DNA from: Gemmata sp051859125
Lineage (GTDB): Bacteria > Planctomycetota > Planctomycetia > Gemmatales > Gemmataceae
Direction of reading: 5' to 3'
NCBI RefSeq assembly: GCF_051859125.1
Contig: NZ_JBHYGG010000157.1
Span: 1 to 64,000, forward strand
DNA: 64,000 bases
Made by a program: the position numbers and the translations under genes. The notes under the pieces were generated by a model. The model did no database searches and had not been told where the DNA came from. It saw only the letters and a program-made list of their open reading frames with translations. Below are positions 8,970 to 16,216 of the stretch, in pieces (positions within the stretch are counted from its first letter, which is position 1; every line of letters begins with the position of its first letter).

Positions 8970-9599
8970 TCAGCACTTGCGGATGACGCCGGCGAGGACG
9001 CCGAGGATCTGCACGTCCTGCTTGCTTGGGTCGACGATGATCGGCTCCATCGTGCTGTTCATCGGCTCCAGGCGGATCTCGTTCTTCTTCTTGTAGTACT
9101 TCTTCAGGGTCATCGCCCGGTCGACCATCGCGACGACCTTGTCGCCGTTGTCGCACGTCGAGCACTTGCGGATGACGACGTAGTCGCCGTCGGCGATCTG
9201 GCCCTCGATCATCGATTGCCCGCGGACCTTCACGACGAACAACTCGTCGCCCGCGAACAGGTCGCGGATCTCGAGCCGCTCCTCCTGCTCCTCGGCCTCG
9301 ATGGCCTTGCCGGCGGCGACGACGCCCAGGAGCGGGAAGCTCAGGCCGCCGGCCGAGACGCCGGGGATGGTGATCCCGCGGGCCTGGGCCTTCTCGTTGT
9401 CCTTCTTGGTGACGCGGTTGATGTGGCCCTTTTTCTCCAGCGCCTTCAGGTGGCACATGACGCCGTTGGGCGACGAGATGCTGAAGGCGTCGCAGATGTC
9501 GCGGATCGCCGGGGGGTAGCCCTTCGACTCGATGTGCTTGCGGATGAAGTGGTAGATCTTCTGCTGCTTGTCGGTCAGGGGCTGTTGTGGCTCGCTCAT
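8970..9599 (-). CDS. lexA: LexA repressor
   Basis: SOS repressor and self-cleaving S24 peptidase, 209 residues. Residues 8-70 form the winged-helix DNA-binding domain typical of LexA (TDKQQKIYHFIRKHIESKGY, then PPAIRDICDAFSISS). The cleavage site is Ala96-Gly97 in VVAAGKAIEA. The catalytic dyad is Ser129 in RGQSMIEG and Lys166 in MTLKKYYKK. These residues support RecA-stimulated autocleavage. An unusual feature is a CSTCDNGD insert near residue 146, giving a Cys-x2-Cys pair not present in E. coli LexA. The start is the ATG of MSEPQQPLTD. It diverges from trpD, and its promoter and autoregulatory operator should lie in 9600-9760. Confidence 0.95.
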   Translation of the reverse strand: MSEPQQPLTDKQQKIYHFIRKHIESKGYPPAIRDICDAFSISSPNGVMCHLKALEKKGHINRVTKKDNEKAQARGITIPGVSAGGLSFPLLGVVAAGKAIEAEEQEERLEIRDLFAGDELFVVKVRGQSMIEGQIADGDYVVIRKCSTCDNGDKVVAMVDRAMTLKKYYKKKNEIRLEPMNSTMEPIIVDPSKQDVQILGVLAGVIRKC

Positions 9600-9857
9600 G
9601 ACTGGACCCCGGGCGCAGCGCGCATAAGTGGTAGAGGTGTGGTCGGTGGGGTGGGGAAGTAGGAAGTTCGACCGCCCGGAGCTTCCTGCCCAACCGGCGC
9701 ACCTCCTACACCTGTCCACTGTGTATGGAAGTATAAGGAACAGGCGTACAGAAAGAAAGTCAGTTTTTACCGATTTGAGTTGGAAAGCACTGGACCCGCA
9801 AGTACGAAGGACGGGGGAAGCCCCGGACGGGTTTAGCACCCGCGGACCCAATGCGGT
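9600..9857. other. lexA upstream region
   Basis: This stretch carries the lexA promoter region. Visible structures are an inverted pair AGGAAG (9661-9666)/CTTCCT (9682-9687) and the TACAC/GTGTA repeat listed separately. No classical CTGT-N8-ACAG or GAAC-N4-GTTC SOS box was found. The remaining 100 bases up to the palindrome at 9858 show nothing recognisable. Confidence 0.5.
9707..9725. promoter_or_regulatory. Candidate operator upstream of lexA
   Basis: Perfect inverted repeat TACAC-N9-GTGTA, about 108 bases upstream of the lexA start codon in an otherwise AT-richer island (about 9705-9780). Position and symmetry suit a dimeric regulator such as LexA itself. Planctomycete SOS boxes are not well fixed in my knowledge, so this remains a candidate. 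Confidence 0.35.
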
Positions 9858-9960
9858 CCCAGGGTTCGCACCCTGGGCTACGCACTGCCGCCCCCTTCGG
9901 GGGCTAATTGCTTGAGTCCCGGAGGGACGGCAGTGCGTAGCCCAGGGTGCAAACCCTGGG
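9858..9960. repeat. Palindromic repeat, CTACGCACTGCCG family, copy 1
   Basis: Two 33-base arms with one mismatch: CCCAGGGTTCGCACCCTGGG continuing to CTACGCACTGCCG (9858-9890), and CGGCAGTGCGTAGCCCAGGG continuing to CAAACCCTGGG (9928-9960). The loop contains a small CCCCC-TTCG-GGGG hairpin and GTCCCGGAGGGAC. A second copy sits at about 40121-40204, also in an intergenic region. Confidence 0.9.
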
Positions 9961-10046
9961 TTCAAGGGTGTAAACCCCGGGTCCCAGGGTTCTGTGGTGC
10001 TTCCCGCCCGGTCCGTTCTCCGTGCATTTCCCGAAGGGGGTGGTCT

Positions 10047-11069
10047 GTGGAGCTGCAGCCACCGAGCTGGTTCCCCGAGTTGTTCGCGCTGCTCCTCACC
10101 GGGCGCGACGTGCCGCCGGCCCGGGTGACCGAGGCGGTCCGCGACTTGGTCGCCGGCCGCGTCGACGACGCCCGCGGGGCCGCGTTCCTCACCGCCCTCC
10201 GCATGAAGGGCGAGACGGCCGACGAGATCGCCGCCGCCGCCCAGGTGCTCCGCGAGCAGATGGTGCGGCTCGTCCCCGTGTCGGGGCCGGTCCTCGACAC
10301 GTGCGGCACCGGCGGCGACGACAGCGGCACGTTCAACATCAGCACCGCGGCGGCGCTGGTGGCGTGCGGCGCGGGCGTCCCCATCGTGAAGCACGGGAAC
10401 CGGGCCGTGTCGAGCAAGTCGGGCAGTGCCGACGTGCTCCGCGAACTCGGGGTGCCGATCGAGGCCGGGCCGGAGTGGGCGCAGAAGTGCCTCGACCGCG
10501 TCGGGTTCGCGTTCTGCTACGCCCCGCACTTCCACCGCGGCATGGCGCACGTCGCCGAGTTGCGGAAGAAGCTCGGCATCCGGACCGTGTTCAACCTCCT
10601 CGGCCCGCTCGCGAACCCGGCGAGCGCCCCGTACCAGCTCCTCGGCGTCGGCAAGCCGGACCTGCTCGACCCGCTCGCCGGCGCGATCGCGGCGCTGGGC
10701 ACGCGGAAGGCGGTGCTGGTGACGAGCTTCGACGGGCTGGACGAGGTGAGCCTCTCGGCCCCGACGATGGTGCGGGTGGTCCGCGGCGAGGAGTACGAGG
10801 TGCGGGAGTGGAGCCCGGACGAGTTCGGGCTCGGTGCGGTGCGGATCAGCGCGATCAAGGCGGCCGACGCGAAGGAGAGCGCCGCGATCATCCGCGGGGT
10901 GCTCGACGGCGACGACGGCCCGGCCCGGCGGATCGTTCTGGCGAACGCCGCCGCGGCGCTGTGGGCGGCCGAGTTCGTGACCACGCTCCGCGACGGCGTC
11001 GAGATGGCCGACGCCGCACTCAAGGCCGGCAAGCCCCGCGCGGCACTCGAGGCGCTGACGCGGGGGTGA
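10047..11069 (+). CDS. trpD: Anthranilate phosphoribosyltransferase
   Basis: Transfers the phosphoribosyl group from PRPP to anthranilate, the second step of the tryptophan branch. The 340-residue product has the helical N-terminal domain with LRMKGETADEIAAAA and the PRPP-binding motif DTCGTGGDDSGTFNIST (about residues 81-97), followed by VKHGNRAVSSKSGSADVL, the anthranilate/PRPP loop, and NLLGPLANPA. The start is a GTG preceded by a GGGGGTGG; the ATG-less upstream sequence is repeat-derived. It is not next to other trp genes; the following small gene starts 20 bases later. The intact motifs make this a confident assignment. Confidence 0.95.
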   Translation: MELQPPSWFPELFALLLTGRDVPPARVTEAVRDLVAGRVDDARGAAFLTALRMKGETADEIAAAAQVLREQMVRLVPVSGPVLDTCGTGGDDSGTFNISTAAALVACGAGVPIVKHGNRAVSSKSGSADVLRELGVPIEAGPEWAQKCLDRVGFAFCYAPHFHRGMAHVAELRKKLGIRTVFNLLGPLANPASAPYQLLGVGKPDLLDPLAGAIAALGTRKAVLVTSFDGLDEVSLSAPTMVRVVRGEEYEVREWSPDEFGLGAVRISAIKAADAKESAAIIRGVLDGDDGPARRIVLANAAAALWAAEFVTTLRDGVEMADAALKAGKPRAALEALTRG

Positions 11070-11089
11070 CCTTCAACGAGGAAGCCCCG

Positions 11090-11326
11090 ATGTCCGATGG
11101 CGTTGTTCTGGTGCTGGTCGCGTCGATCGGGATAGCCGTCGCGCTTCGGGCAGATGCGATCGCATCGTATTCCGCAGCAAAGTACCAGCTGCACCCGCCC
11201 TGGGTGCCACGCATGTGGGGCGACCGCATGTCTCGAAATGCGGTCGCGGTGAACGCAATGATGTGGCGGGTCTTCGGCACCGCGGTGGCGTTGCTGTGCT
11301 TCGCCAAAGTCGGTGGAGTCCTGTAA
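11090..11326 (+). CDS. Small membrane protein, 78 aa
   Basis: Unrecognised small protein with two hydrophobic segments: residues 4-20 (GVVLVLVASIGIAVAL) and about 56-76 (WRVFGTAVALLCFAKVGGVL). The short polar stretch between them has WVPRMWGDRMSRNAVA. The ATG is preceded by a GAGGAAG 7 bases upstream, a good ribosome binding site, and it follows trpD by 20 bases, so it is probably cotranscribed. No domain is recognised and no link to tryptophan synthesis is implied. Confidence 0.65.
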   Translation: MSDGVVLVLVASIGIAVALRADAIASYSAAKYQLHPPWVPRMWGDRMSRNAVAVNAMMWRVFGTAVALLCFAKVGGVL

Positions 11327-11370
11327 CCACCGCGTGAGACCGATTCCAGCCTCATGGGACACGCCCGGTC

Positions 11371-11428
11371 GTAGGGCCGGCTGGTGCAACTCGAATGCCT
11401 CGGTCTCGGCCGGCACAGCCGGCCCTAC
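11371..11428. repeat. Palindromic repeat, GTAGGGCCGGCT family, copy 1
   Basis: Perfect 12-base arms GTAGGGCCGGCT (11371-11382) and AGCCGGCCCTAC (11417-11428) around a 34-base loop. The related longer copy is at 44074-44136. It lies between convergent genes, 17 bases from the adenosyltransferase stop. Confidence 0.8.
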
Positions 11429-11444
11429 ATCTCACTTACTCGCC

Positions 11445-12014
11445 CTACCGGTTGCCGCCGGGAACCCAGAGTACGTCGCCGCGGCCGTCGTCGTTGGCCA
11501 CGCGGGCCAGGACGAACAGGTAGTCGCTCAGCCGGTTCAGGTAGATCAGCGCCTGCGGGTTCACCGTCTCCGTGCGCATCAGCGTCACAACGGCGCGCTC
11601 GGCCCGGCGGCACACGGTGCGGGCCAGGTGCAGGTACGCGGCGGCCGGCGTTCCGCCCGGCAGGATGAAGCTCCGCAGCGGTTCCAGCTTCTCGTTCAGC
11701 CGGTCGATGGCGCGCTCCAGGCGCTCGGCCTGCGCCGCGGTCACGCGCAGGGACTTCCCCGGCTCCTCTCCCGCGAACGGCGGCACGCACAGGTCGGCCC
11801 CCACGTCGAACAGGTCGTTCTGGATCGACCGCAGGACCGCGGCGGCCGGGCACGTTGGGACGTTCGCGGCGACCAGGCCGAGTACGGCGTTCAGTTCGTC
11901 CACCTCGCCGTAGGCCGCGACGCGGGCGTGGTCCTTGGGCACGCGGGTGCCGTCGCCCAGGCCGGTCTCGCCGGTGTCGCCCGACTTCGTGTAGATGCGG
12001 GATAGGAAGACCAT
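11445..12014 (-). CDS. Cob(I)alamin adenosyltransferase, PduO type
   Basis: Transfers the adenosyl group of ATP to cob(I)alamin to make coenzyme B12. The 189-residue protein has the PduO/MMAB family N terminus (IYTKSGDTGETGLGDG) that binds ATP, the helix KDHARVAAYGEVDELNAVLG, and the C-terminal CRRAERAVV and NRLSDYLFVLAR segments that complete the trimer active site. Length is normal. The ATG of MVFLSRIYTK was chosen because upstream codons are derived from a repeat. The gene is alone; no B12-dependent enzyme is nearby. Confidence 0.93.
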   Translation of the reverse strand: MVFLSRIYTKSGDTGETGLGDGTRVPKDHARVAAYGEVDELNAVLGLVAANVPTCPAAAVLRSIQNDLFDVGADLCVPPFAGEEPGKSLRVTAAQAERLERAIDRLNEKLEPLRSFILPGGTPAAAYLHLARTVCRRAERAVVTLMRTETVNPQALIYLNRLSDYLFVLARVANDDGRGDVLWVPGGNR

Positions 12015-12195
12015 CGGACCCGTTTCGCGTTTCGAGTTCAAAGTCGCGCCCCTGTCATCGTAGGCACGCAGGGCCGACAAAATCGCCACGACCCCAAAAC
12101 CCGAAACATCCAACTCGAAACTCTCAACTCCGCGAAGCGGTCGGGACGATACAGTTGGTAACCAAGGTCGGTTCGGCTCGCACGGAGGGGGGAGA
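12015..12195. repeat. Imperfect inverted repeat between adenosyltransferase and lipoprotein genes
   Basis: TTTCGCGTTTCGAGTTCAAA (about 12022-12042) faces CCAACTCGAAACTCTCAACTC (from about 12109). This resembles the TTTCGAGTTCAACG arms at 21905-22099. The divergent promoters of the two flanking genes must lie here; AAGGTCGGTTCGG and the ribosome site GGAGGGGGGAGA precede the lipoprotein ATG. Confidence 0.5.
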
Positions 12196-12762
12196 ATGTT
12201 CCGAGTTCGTCGCCACGCACTGCTGCTGGCCGCGGCCGCCTTGACGGTCGCAAACGTCGGCTGCAACCCGTTCACGATGGGTCTGTTCACGCCGGTCCCG
12301 ATCCAGCCCTGGGTCGCGGAGCGCATGAACCAGAAGTACGGCAACCGCAACGACGGCCGCACGCCGGTCATGCCGCCGATCCGCGACGGGTTCCCGCCGC
12401 CGATCTGCGAGGACCCGCCGAGCGACCAGGAGGTGCTCCGGGCCATGCCCCGCGTCACCCGCGGCGTCCCGTACATTTTCGAGGAGTTCCGCGACGACAT
12501 CGTGATCGTCAAGAACCGCCTGGTCGACAAGATCGACCCGCCCCGGTTCTTCCCGCTCGTCGGGCCGGCCCAGCTGCACCACTGCCACTGGGAGTGCGTG
12601 GTGTACTACACCGAGACCGTGCAGAGCGACCACCCGTTCCCGATGCAGACCAGGAAGAACCGGGTCCAGGTGCTGTACATCGACAAGGACCACCTGCACC
12701 TGTACGTCGGCCCGAACACGGACGTGCAGCGGCAGATCACGGCCGACATGACGAAGTATTGA
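12196..12762 (+). CDS. Conserved planctomycete-type lipoprotein
   Basis: A 188-residue predicted lipoprotein. The signal peptide MFRVRRHALLLAAAALTVANVGC ends in a lipidation Cys23. The mature part starts NPFTMGLFTPVPIQPWVAER and has a proline-rich section (PPIRDGFPPPICEDPP), then a compact domain with FEEFRDDIVIVKNRL and a His/Cys cluster LHHCHWECVVYY. It ends with a beta-rich segment LYIDKDHLHLYVGPN. I do not know the family function. A strong ribosome binding site GGAGGGGGGAGA directly precedes the ATG. Confidence 0.75.
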   Translation: MFRVRRHALLLAAAALTVANVGCNPFTMGLFTPVPIQPWVAERMNQKYGNRNDGRTPVMPPIRDGFPPPICEDPPSDQEVLRAMPRVTRGVPYIFEEFRDDIVIVKNRLVDKIDPPRFFPLVGPAQLHHCHWECVVYYTETVQSDHPFPMQTRKNRVQVLYIDKDHLHLYVGPNTDVQRQITADMTKY

Positions 12763-12763
12763 G

Positions 12764-12875
12764 ATTGCGGAACGCGGATTTCGGAGTGCGGAATTCCAGA
12801 CGCGAACCGACTCTCACGCCTTGGTTCGTTGGGATTCCGCACTCCACGTTCCGAACTCCGCATTCGCCCCGTACC
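12764..12875. repeat. Imperfect inverted repeat
   Basis: The segment GCGGAACGCGGATTTCGGAG (from 12768) and the downstream ATTCCGCACTCCACGTTCCG (from 12834) are imperfect complements over about 32 bases. It follows the lipoprotein stop and precedes the promoter of the riboswitch-controlled permease. Confidence 0.6.
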
Positions 12876-12960
12876 CTCCGTCGTGCTTGAAGGCGACCGC
12901 CGCACCCGGCTCCGAAAGGAGTCGGGTGTTTGGCGTTGCGGCCGGCCGGCCGCAACGCGA

Positions 12961-12988
12961 TTGAAAATCGCCCGGAACAGGGTAGACT
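12961..12988 (+). promoter_or_regulatory. Promoter of the riboswitch-permease transcript
   Basis: A -35 element TTGAAA (12961-12966) and a -10 element TAGACT (12983-12988) are separated by 16 bases. They would start transcription near 12995, exactly at the first base of the riboswitch P1 stem. That fit between promoter and aptamer supports both calls. The TTGACA at 12988-12993 is too far downstream to be the -35. Confidence 0.65.
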
Positions 12989-12994
12989 TGACAT

Positions 12995-13150
12995 TGCCTA
13001 AGCCGATCGGCGTACCGATCGGCGCGGGGGAACCAATGACCTCAGGCGTGCCACTGGCACCCGGGGGTTGGGGCGCAGGTCGCGACGAACCCGCGACCAG
13101 ACCACTTCCAAGGTCCAGCCCGTCAGCTAACCTCGTAGGCGTTTGGAAGG
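12995..13150 (+). promoter_or_regulatory. c-di-AMP riboswitch (ydaO/yuaA class)
   Basis: RNA aptamer in the leader of the APC permease gene. Conserved parts of the ydaO class are present in order: TTGCCTAA at the 5' side of P1, a perfect hairpin GCCGATCGG-CGTA-CCGATCGGC (13002-13023), GGGGGAACCA (13026-13036), TTGGGG (about 13068-13074), a hairpin GGTCGCG...CGCGACC, and the signature CCCGTCAGCTAACCTCG (13118-13135) closing with TAGGCG, which pairs with TGCCTA (12995-13000). In this class c-di-AMP binding turns expression off, often for potassium or osmolyte transporters. I see no clear intrinsic terminator between the aptamer and the ATG at 13282, so control may be translational or through an alternative fold. 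Confidence 0.93.
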
Positions 13151-13281
13151 GCGGACCACACCTCACCGCACCTCGCGGGACCGTGACCCCCTTCGCACCT
13201 TTGTTTCGGGCGTTGCCGCCGCGGCACCGTCGCGCCACCGCGCGACCGCGGTTCGCGCCGCGGCGGCACGGGGTCACTCGC
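13151..13281 (+). other. Leader between riboswitch and permease
   Basis: About 130 bases of transcribed leader rich in GC. It contains GGCGTTGCCGCCGCGGCACC and GCGACCGCGGTTCGCGCCGC, both able to fold; this is where the riboswitch expression platform should be. The ATG has no strong Shine-Dalgarno; GGGGTCACTCGC precedes it. Confidence 0.5.
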
Positions 13282-15249
13282 ATGTCTCGGCGATCCGCAT
13301 GGGTCCGCCTCCGGGAGGTCGTGGTCGGTCCGCCGCGCGACCTGGCAGACGCGGCACTGTTCCACAAGGTGTCGCTCGTCGCGCTGCTGGCCTGGGTCGG
13401 CCTCGGGGCCGACGGGCTCTCGTCGTCGTGCTACGGCCCGGAGGAGACGTACAAGGCGCTGGGCCGGTTCCCGGCCCTGGCCGTGTTCGTCGCCCTCGGC
13501 TCGGTCCTCACCATCGCGGTGCTGTGTGTGAGCTACCGGCAGATCATCGGGCTGTTCCCGACCGGGGGCGGCGGCTACCTCGTGGCGAGCAAGTTGCTCG
13601 GCCGGGGGGCCGGGGTCGTGTCCGGGTCGGCGCTGCTGGTCGACTACGTCCTGACGGTCGCGATCTCGGTCGCCGCCGGGGCCGACGCGCTGTTCTCGCT
13701 CCTGCCCCCGGAGTGGCGGGCGTGGAAGGTGCCGTTCGCGTGCGGCGGCGTGGCCGCGATGACCGTCGTGAACCTCCGCGGGGTCCGCGAGTCGGTCGTG
13801 ATGTGGGTGCCGGTGTTCTTCGCGTTCATCGCCACGCACGCGGTCGCGATCCTGGTCGCCGTCGGCATCCACCTCGCCGACGCCGGGGCGGTGACCGAGC
13901 GGACCGCCCGCGAGATCGGGGCGGCGCACGCCGAACTCGGGCTCGCCGGGGTGCTGGTCCTGATGCTCCGGGCGTTCAGCGTCGGGGCCGGGACGTACAC
14001 GGGCATCGAGGCCGTCTCCAACGGGCTGCCGGCCCTCCGCGCCCCGCAGGCCGAGACCGGGAAGCGGACCATGACCCTGATGGGCGTCTCGCTGGCCGTC
14101 ACGGTGTTCGGCCTGCTCCTGGGGTACCTGTTCGTCGGGGTCCGCCCGGTCGAGGGGAAGACGCTCAACGCGGTGCTGTTCGAGTCGATCACCGCGACCT
14201 GGCCCGCGTGGCTCGGGGCCGCGTTCGTCACGGTCGGCATGCTCAGCGCCACGGCGCTGCTGTTCATCGCGGCCCAGGCCGGGTTCCTCGACGGCCCCCG
14301 GGTGCTGGCCACGATGGCCCTGGACCGGTGGTTCCCGAGCCGGTTCGCGACCCTCTCGGACCGGCTCGTCGCGCAGAACGGCCTGCTCCTCATGGGGGCC
14401 GCGGCCCTCGCCGTGGTCGTGCTCGCCGGCGGGAGCGTGGACCTGCTCGTCGTGCTCTACAGCATCAACGTGTTCCTCACGTTCTCGCTGTCCCAACTCG
14501 GCATGTGCGCCCACTGGTGGGGCGAGCGGAAGCGGGGCCGGGCGTGGCGGCGGGGGCTGCTCGTCAACGGCGCCGGGCTCGCGGTCACCGCGTCGATCCT
14601 CGCCGCCCTCTGCGCGATCAAGTTCTTCGAGGGCGGGTGGGTGACGCTCCTCGTCACGTCGGCCGTGGTCGCGGTCGCGCACCTGGTCCGGCGGCACTAC
14701 GACGGCGTCGCCCGCCGGCTCGCGCGGCTCGACGCCGACCTCGCCGAGGCCGAGCGCGACCCGCGGTTGCCCGGCGGCCGGCCCGAGCCCGGCCGGGGCC
14801 GCACCGCGGTGCTCCTGTGCAACGGGTACAACGGGCTCGGCGTTACCACGTTCCTGAACGTGTTCCGCATGTTCCCGGGCACGTTCGACCGGTGCGTGTT
14901 CGTCCTCGCAGGGGCCGTCGACGCCGGGTCGTTCAAGGGGGCCGCGGAGGTGGCGGGGCTCCGCGCCGCGACCGACGACCAGGCCCGGCGGTACGCCGAC
15001 CTGGCCCGCGAGTGCGGGCTGGAGGCCGAGGTGCGGACCGCCATCGGCCCGGACGTGATGGAGGTGATCGAGGCGCTCGTGCGGGACGCCCTGCGGGACC
15101 ACCCGGCCGCCGTCGTGTTCGCGGGGCAACTCGCCTTCGAGCGCGAAACGCCCTGGACCCGCTGGTTGCACAACTACGTCGTGTTCGCGCTCCAGAAGGT
15201 CTACTGCCAGCAGGGGGTCCCGTTCGTGATCGTGCCGATCCGGATCTGA
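13282..15249 (+). CDS. APC-superfamily permease, KimA-like (potassium or amino acid)
   Basis: Membrane transporter of 655 residues with about twelve helices in the first 450 residues and a C-terminal cytoplasmic domain (about 475-655). The helix-1 signature LLAWVGLGADGLSSSCYGPEE and FPTGGGGYLVASKLLGRGAG match APC permeases of the KimA/YdaO group, high-affinity potassium importers in Bacillus. The C-terminal domain (VFVLAGAVDAGSFKGAAEVA, then PAAVVFAGQLAFERETPWTR) resembles the universal-stress-like domain seen in KimA. The c-di-AMP riboswitch immediately upstream supports a potassium or osmolyte role, because this RNA class commonly controls such genes. The start MSRRSAWVRLREVVVG was chosen as the first Met before the conserved region; upstream open codons are leader RNA. 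Confidence 0.85.
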   Translation: MSRRSAWVRLREVVVGPPRDLADAALFHKVSLVALLAWVGLGADGLSSSCYGPEETYKALGRFPALAVFVALGSVLTIAVLCVSYRQIIGLFPTGGGGYLVASKLLGRGAGVVSGSALLVDYVLTVAISVAAGADALFSLLPPEWRAWKVPFACGGVAAMTVVNLRGVRESVVMWVPVFFAFIATHAVAILVAVGIHLADAGAVTERTAREIGAAHAELGLAGVLVLMLRAFSVGAGTYTGIEAVSNGLPALRAPQAETGKRTMTLMGVSLAVTVFGLLLGYLFVGVRPVEGKTLNAVLFESITATWPAWLGAAFVTVGMLSATALLFIAAQAGFLDGPRVLATMALDRWFPSRFATLSDRLVAQNGLLLMGAAALAVVVLAGGSVDLLVVLYSINVFLTFSLSQLGMCAHWWGERKRGRAWRRGLLVNGAGLAVTASILAALCAIKFFEGGWVTLLVTSAVVAVAHLVRRHYDGVARRLARLDADLAEAERDPRLPGGRPEPGRGRTAVLLCNGYNGLGVTTFLNVFRMFPGTFDRCVFVLAGAVDAGSFKGAAEVAGLRAATDDQARRYADLARECGLEAEVRTAIGPDVMEVIEALVRDALRDHPAAVVFAGQLAFERETPWTRWLHNYVVFALQKVYCQQGVPFVIVPIRI

Positions 15250-15266
15250 GCGCACCGGGGACGCGG

Positions 15267-15302
15267 CCCCACGCGACGGAGCAACTCATTCGTCGCGTGG
15301 GG
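15267..15302 (+). terminator. Hairpin after the permease
   Basis: Perfect 12-base arms CCCCACGCGACG (15267-15278) and CGTCGCGTGGGG (15291-15302) with a 12-base loop, 17 bases after the permease stop. It lacks a clear T-run but is placed as a terminator. Confidence 0.6.
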
Positions 15303-15350
15303 AACCACACTACTGAGTGGACACTTTTCTTCTCGCGTTCGAATCCCTAC

Positions 15351-15367
15351 GATACCGATAAGGTATC
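15351..15367. promoter_or_regulatory. Candidate Rrf2-family operator upstream of cysH
   Basis: Inverted repeat GATACC-GATAA-GGTATC, 28 bases before the cysH ATG and inside an AT-rich promoter island. Symmetric ATACC/GGTAT half-sites are typical of Rrf2 regulators, and an Rrf2 gene follows cysH. A TGGACA at 15318-15323 could be a -35 element, but its spacing to a -10 is unclear. Confidence 0.5.
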
Positions 15368-15394
15368 TGTCGAAATCGGGCGGCGGGGGATGGG

Positions 15395-16126
15395 ATGACG
15401 GAGTCCCAGCGACTGGCGTCGGAACTTGAGCGGGCGAACCGGGATCTGGCGAAGGCCAGTCCGCAGGACATCTTGAAGTGGGCGGTCCGCCGCTACCACC
15501 CCCGTCTGCTCATGGCGACAGCGTTCGGCGCAGAAGGCTGCTGCGTCATCCACATGCTGGCGAAGATCGAGCCCGGCGTGATGTTCATCAACCTGGACAC
15601 CGGCTACCAGTTCCCCGCGACGCTGGACCTCGCCGAGCGGATCCGGGAGAAGTACGGCGTCTCGATCGAGTACGTCCGGCCCGAGAAGTCGGTCGAGCAG
15701 TACGAGCGCGAGCACGGCGGGCCGCTGTACGGCCTGCGGCCCGACCAGTGCTGCCACGACCGCAAGATCGTGCCGCTGAAGCAGGCGCTCAAGCGGCTCG
15801 ACCCGGCCGCGTGGATCAGCGCGATCCGCAAGGACCAGACGGCCGACCGCGGCCAGGCCGACGTCGTCCAGTGGGACGCGAAGTTCAACCTCGTGAAGGT
15901 GAACCCGCTGCTGAACTGGACCAAGGGAGACGTGTGGAAGTTCATCCTCGATAACGACGTGCCGTACAACCCGATGCACGACCAGGGGTACCCGAGCATC
16001 GGGTGCTGGCCGTGTACGCGGGCGGTCGGGGCCGGCGAGGACGACCGCGCCGGCCGCTGGGCCGGCAAGGTCAAGAAGGAGTGCGGCCTGCACGTGATCG
16101 AGCAGCAAGACGGCGGCGGGATTTGA
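15395..16126 (+). CDS. cysH: Adenylyl-sulfate (APS) reductase, CysH family
   Basis: Reduces activated sulfate to sulfite in assimilation. The 243-residue protein has the PP-loop-like nucleotide site (TAFGAEGCCVIHML, DTGYQFPATLDLA) and the cysteine set of [4Fe-4S] APS reductases: Cys119-Cys120 in DQCCHDRK and Cys204/Cys207 in GCWPCTRAV. The C-terminal KKECGLH motif carries the catalytic cysteine that works with thioredoxin. The four cluster cysteines indicate APS rather than PAPS as substrate. An Rrf2-type regulator gene follows 90 bases later on the same strand, and a palindrome lies just upstream, suggesting local regulation by sulfur or cysteine status. No other cys genes are in the window. 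Confidence 0.95.
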   Translation: MTESQRLASELERANRDLAKASPQDILKWAVRRYHPRLLMATAFGAEGCCVIHMLAKIEPGVMFINLDTGYQFPATLDLAERIREKYGVSIEYVRPEKSVEQYEREHGGPLYGLRPDQCCHDRKIVPLKQALKRLDPAAWISAIRKDQTADRGQADVVQWDAKFNLVKVNPLLNWTKGDVWKFILDNDVPYNPMHDQGYPSIGCWPCTRAVGAGEDDRAGRWAGKVKKECGLHVIEQQDGGGI

Positions 16127-16134
16127 AAAGTGGG

Positions 16135-16215
16135 TCGTGGACAGTGGGGAGTGGGGAGTCGAACCCACCGGTCCCCACCGCGTTCACTGCCCACGCCCCA
16201 CTAACCACTACCCAC
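16135..16215. repeat. Imperfect inverted repeat between cysH and rrf2
   Basis: GGACAGTGGGGAGTGGGGAG (from 16139) loosely complements the downstream CACTGCCCACGCCCCACTAA (from about 16185). It fills the 90-base gap and shows the same low-complexity flavour as other intergenic repeats here. Confidence 0.5.
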
Positions 16216-16216
16216 C

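Noticed and set aside
9680..9760. Classical SOS box upstream of lexA
   Set aside because: No CTGT-N8-ACAG or GAAC-N4-GTTC match; only looser palindromes were found.
12988..12993. TTGACA as a -35 element for the permease
   Set aside because: It would start transcription inside the riboswitch; the TTGAAA/TAGACT pair places the start exactly at P1.
13123..15255. A 710-codon minus-strand open frame opposite the APC permease
   Set aside because: Low-complexity Glu/Arg/His/Pro translation; the opposite strand encodes a clear transporter with a riboswitch leader.
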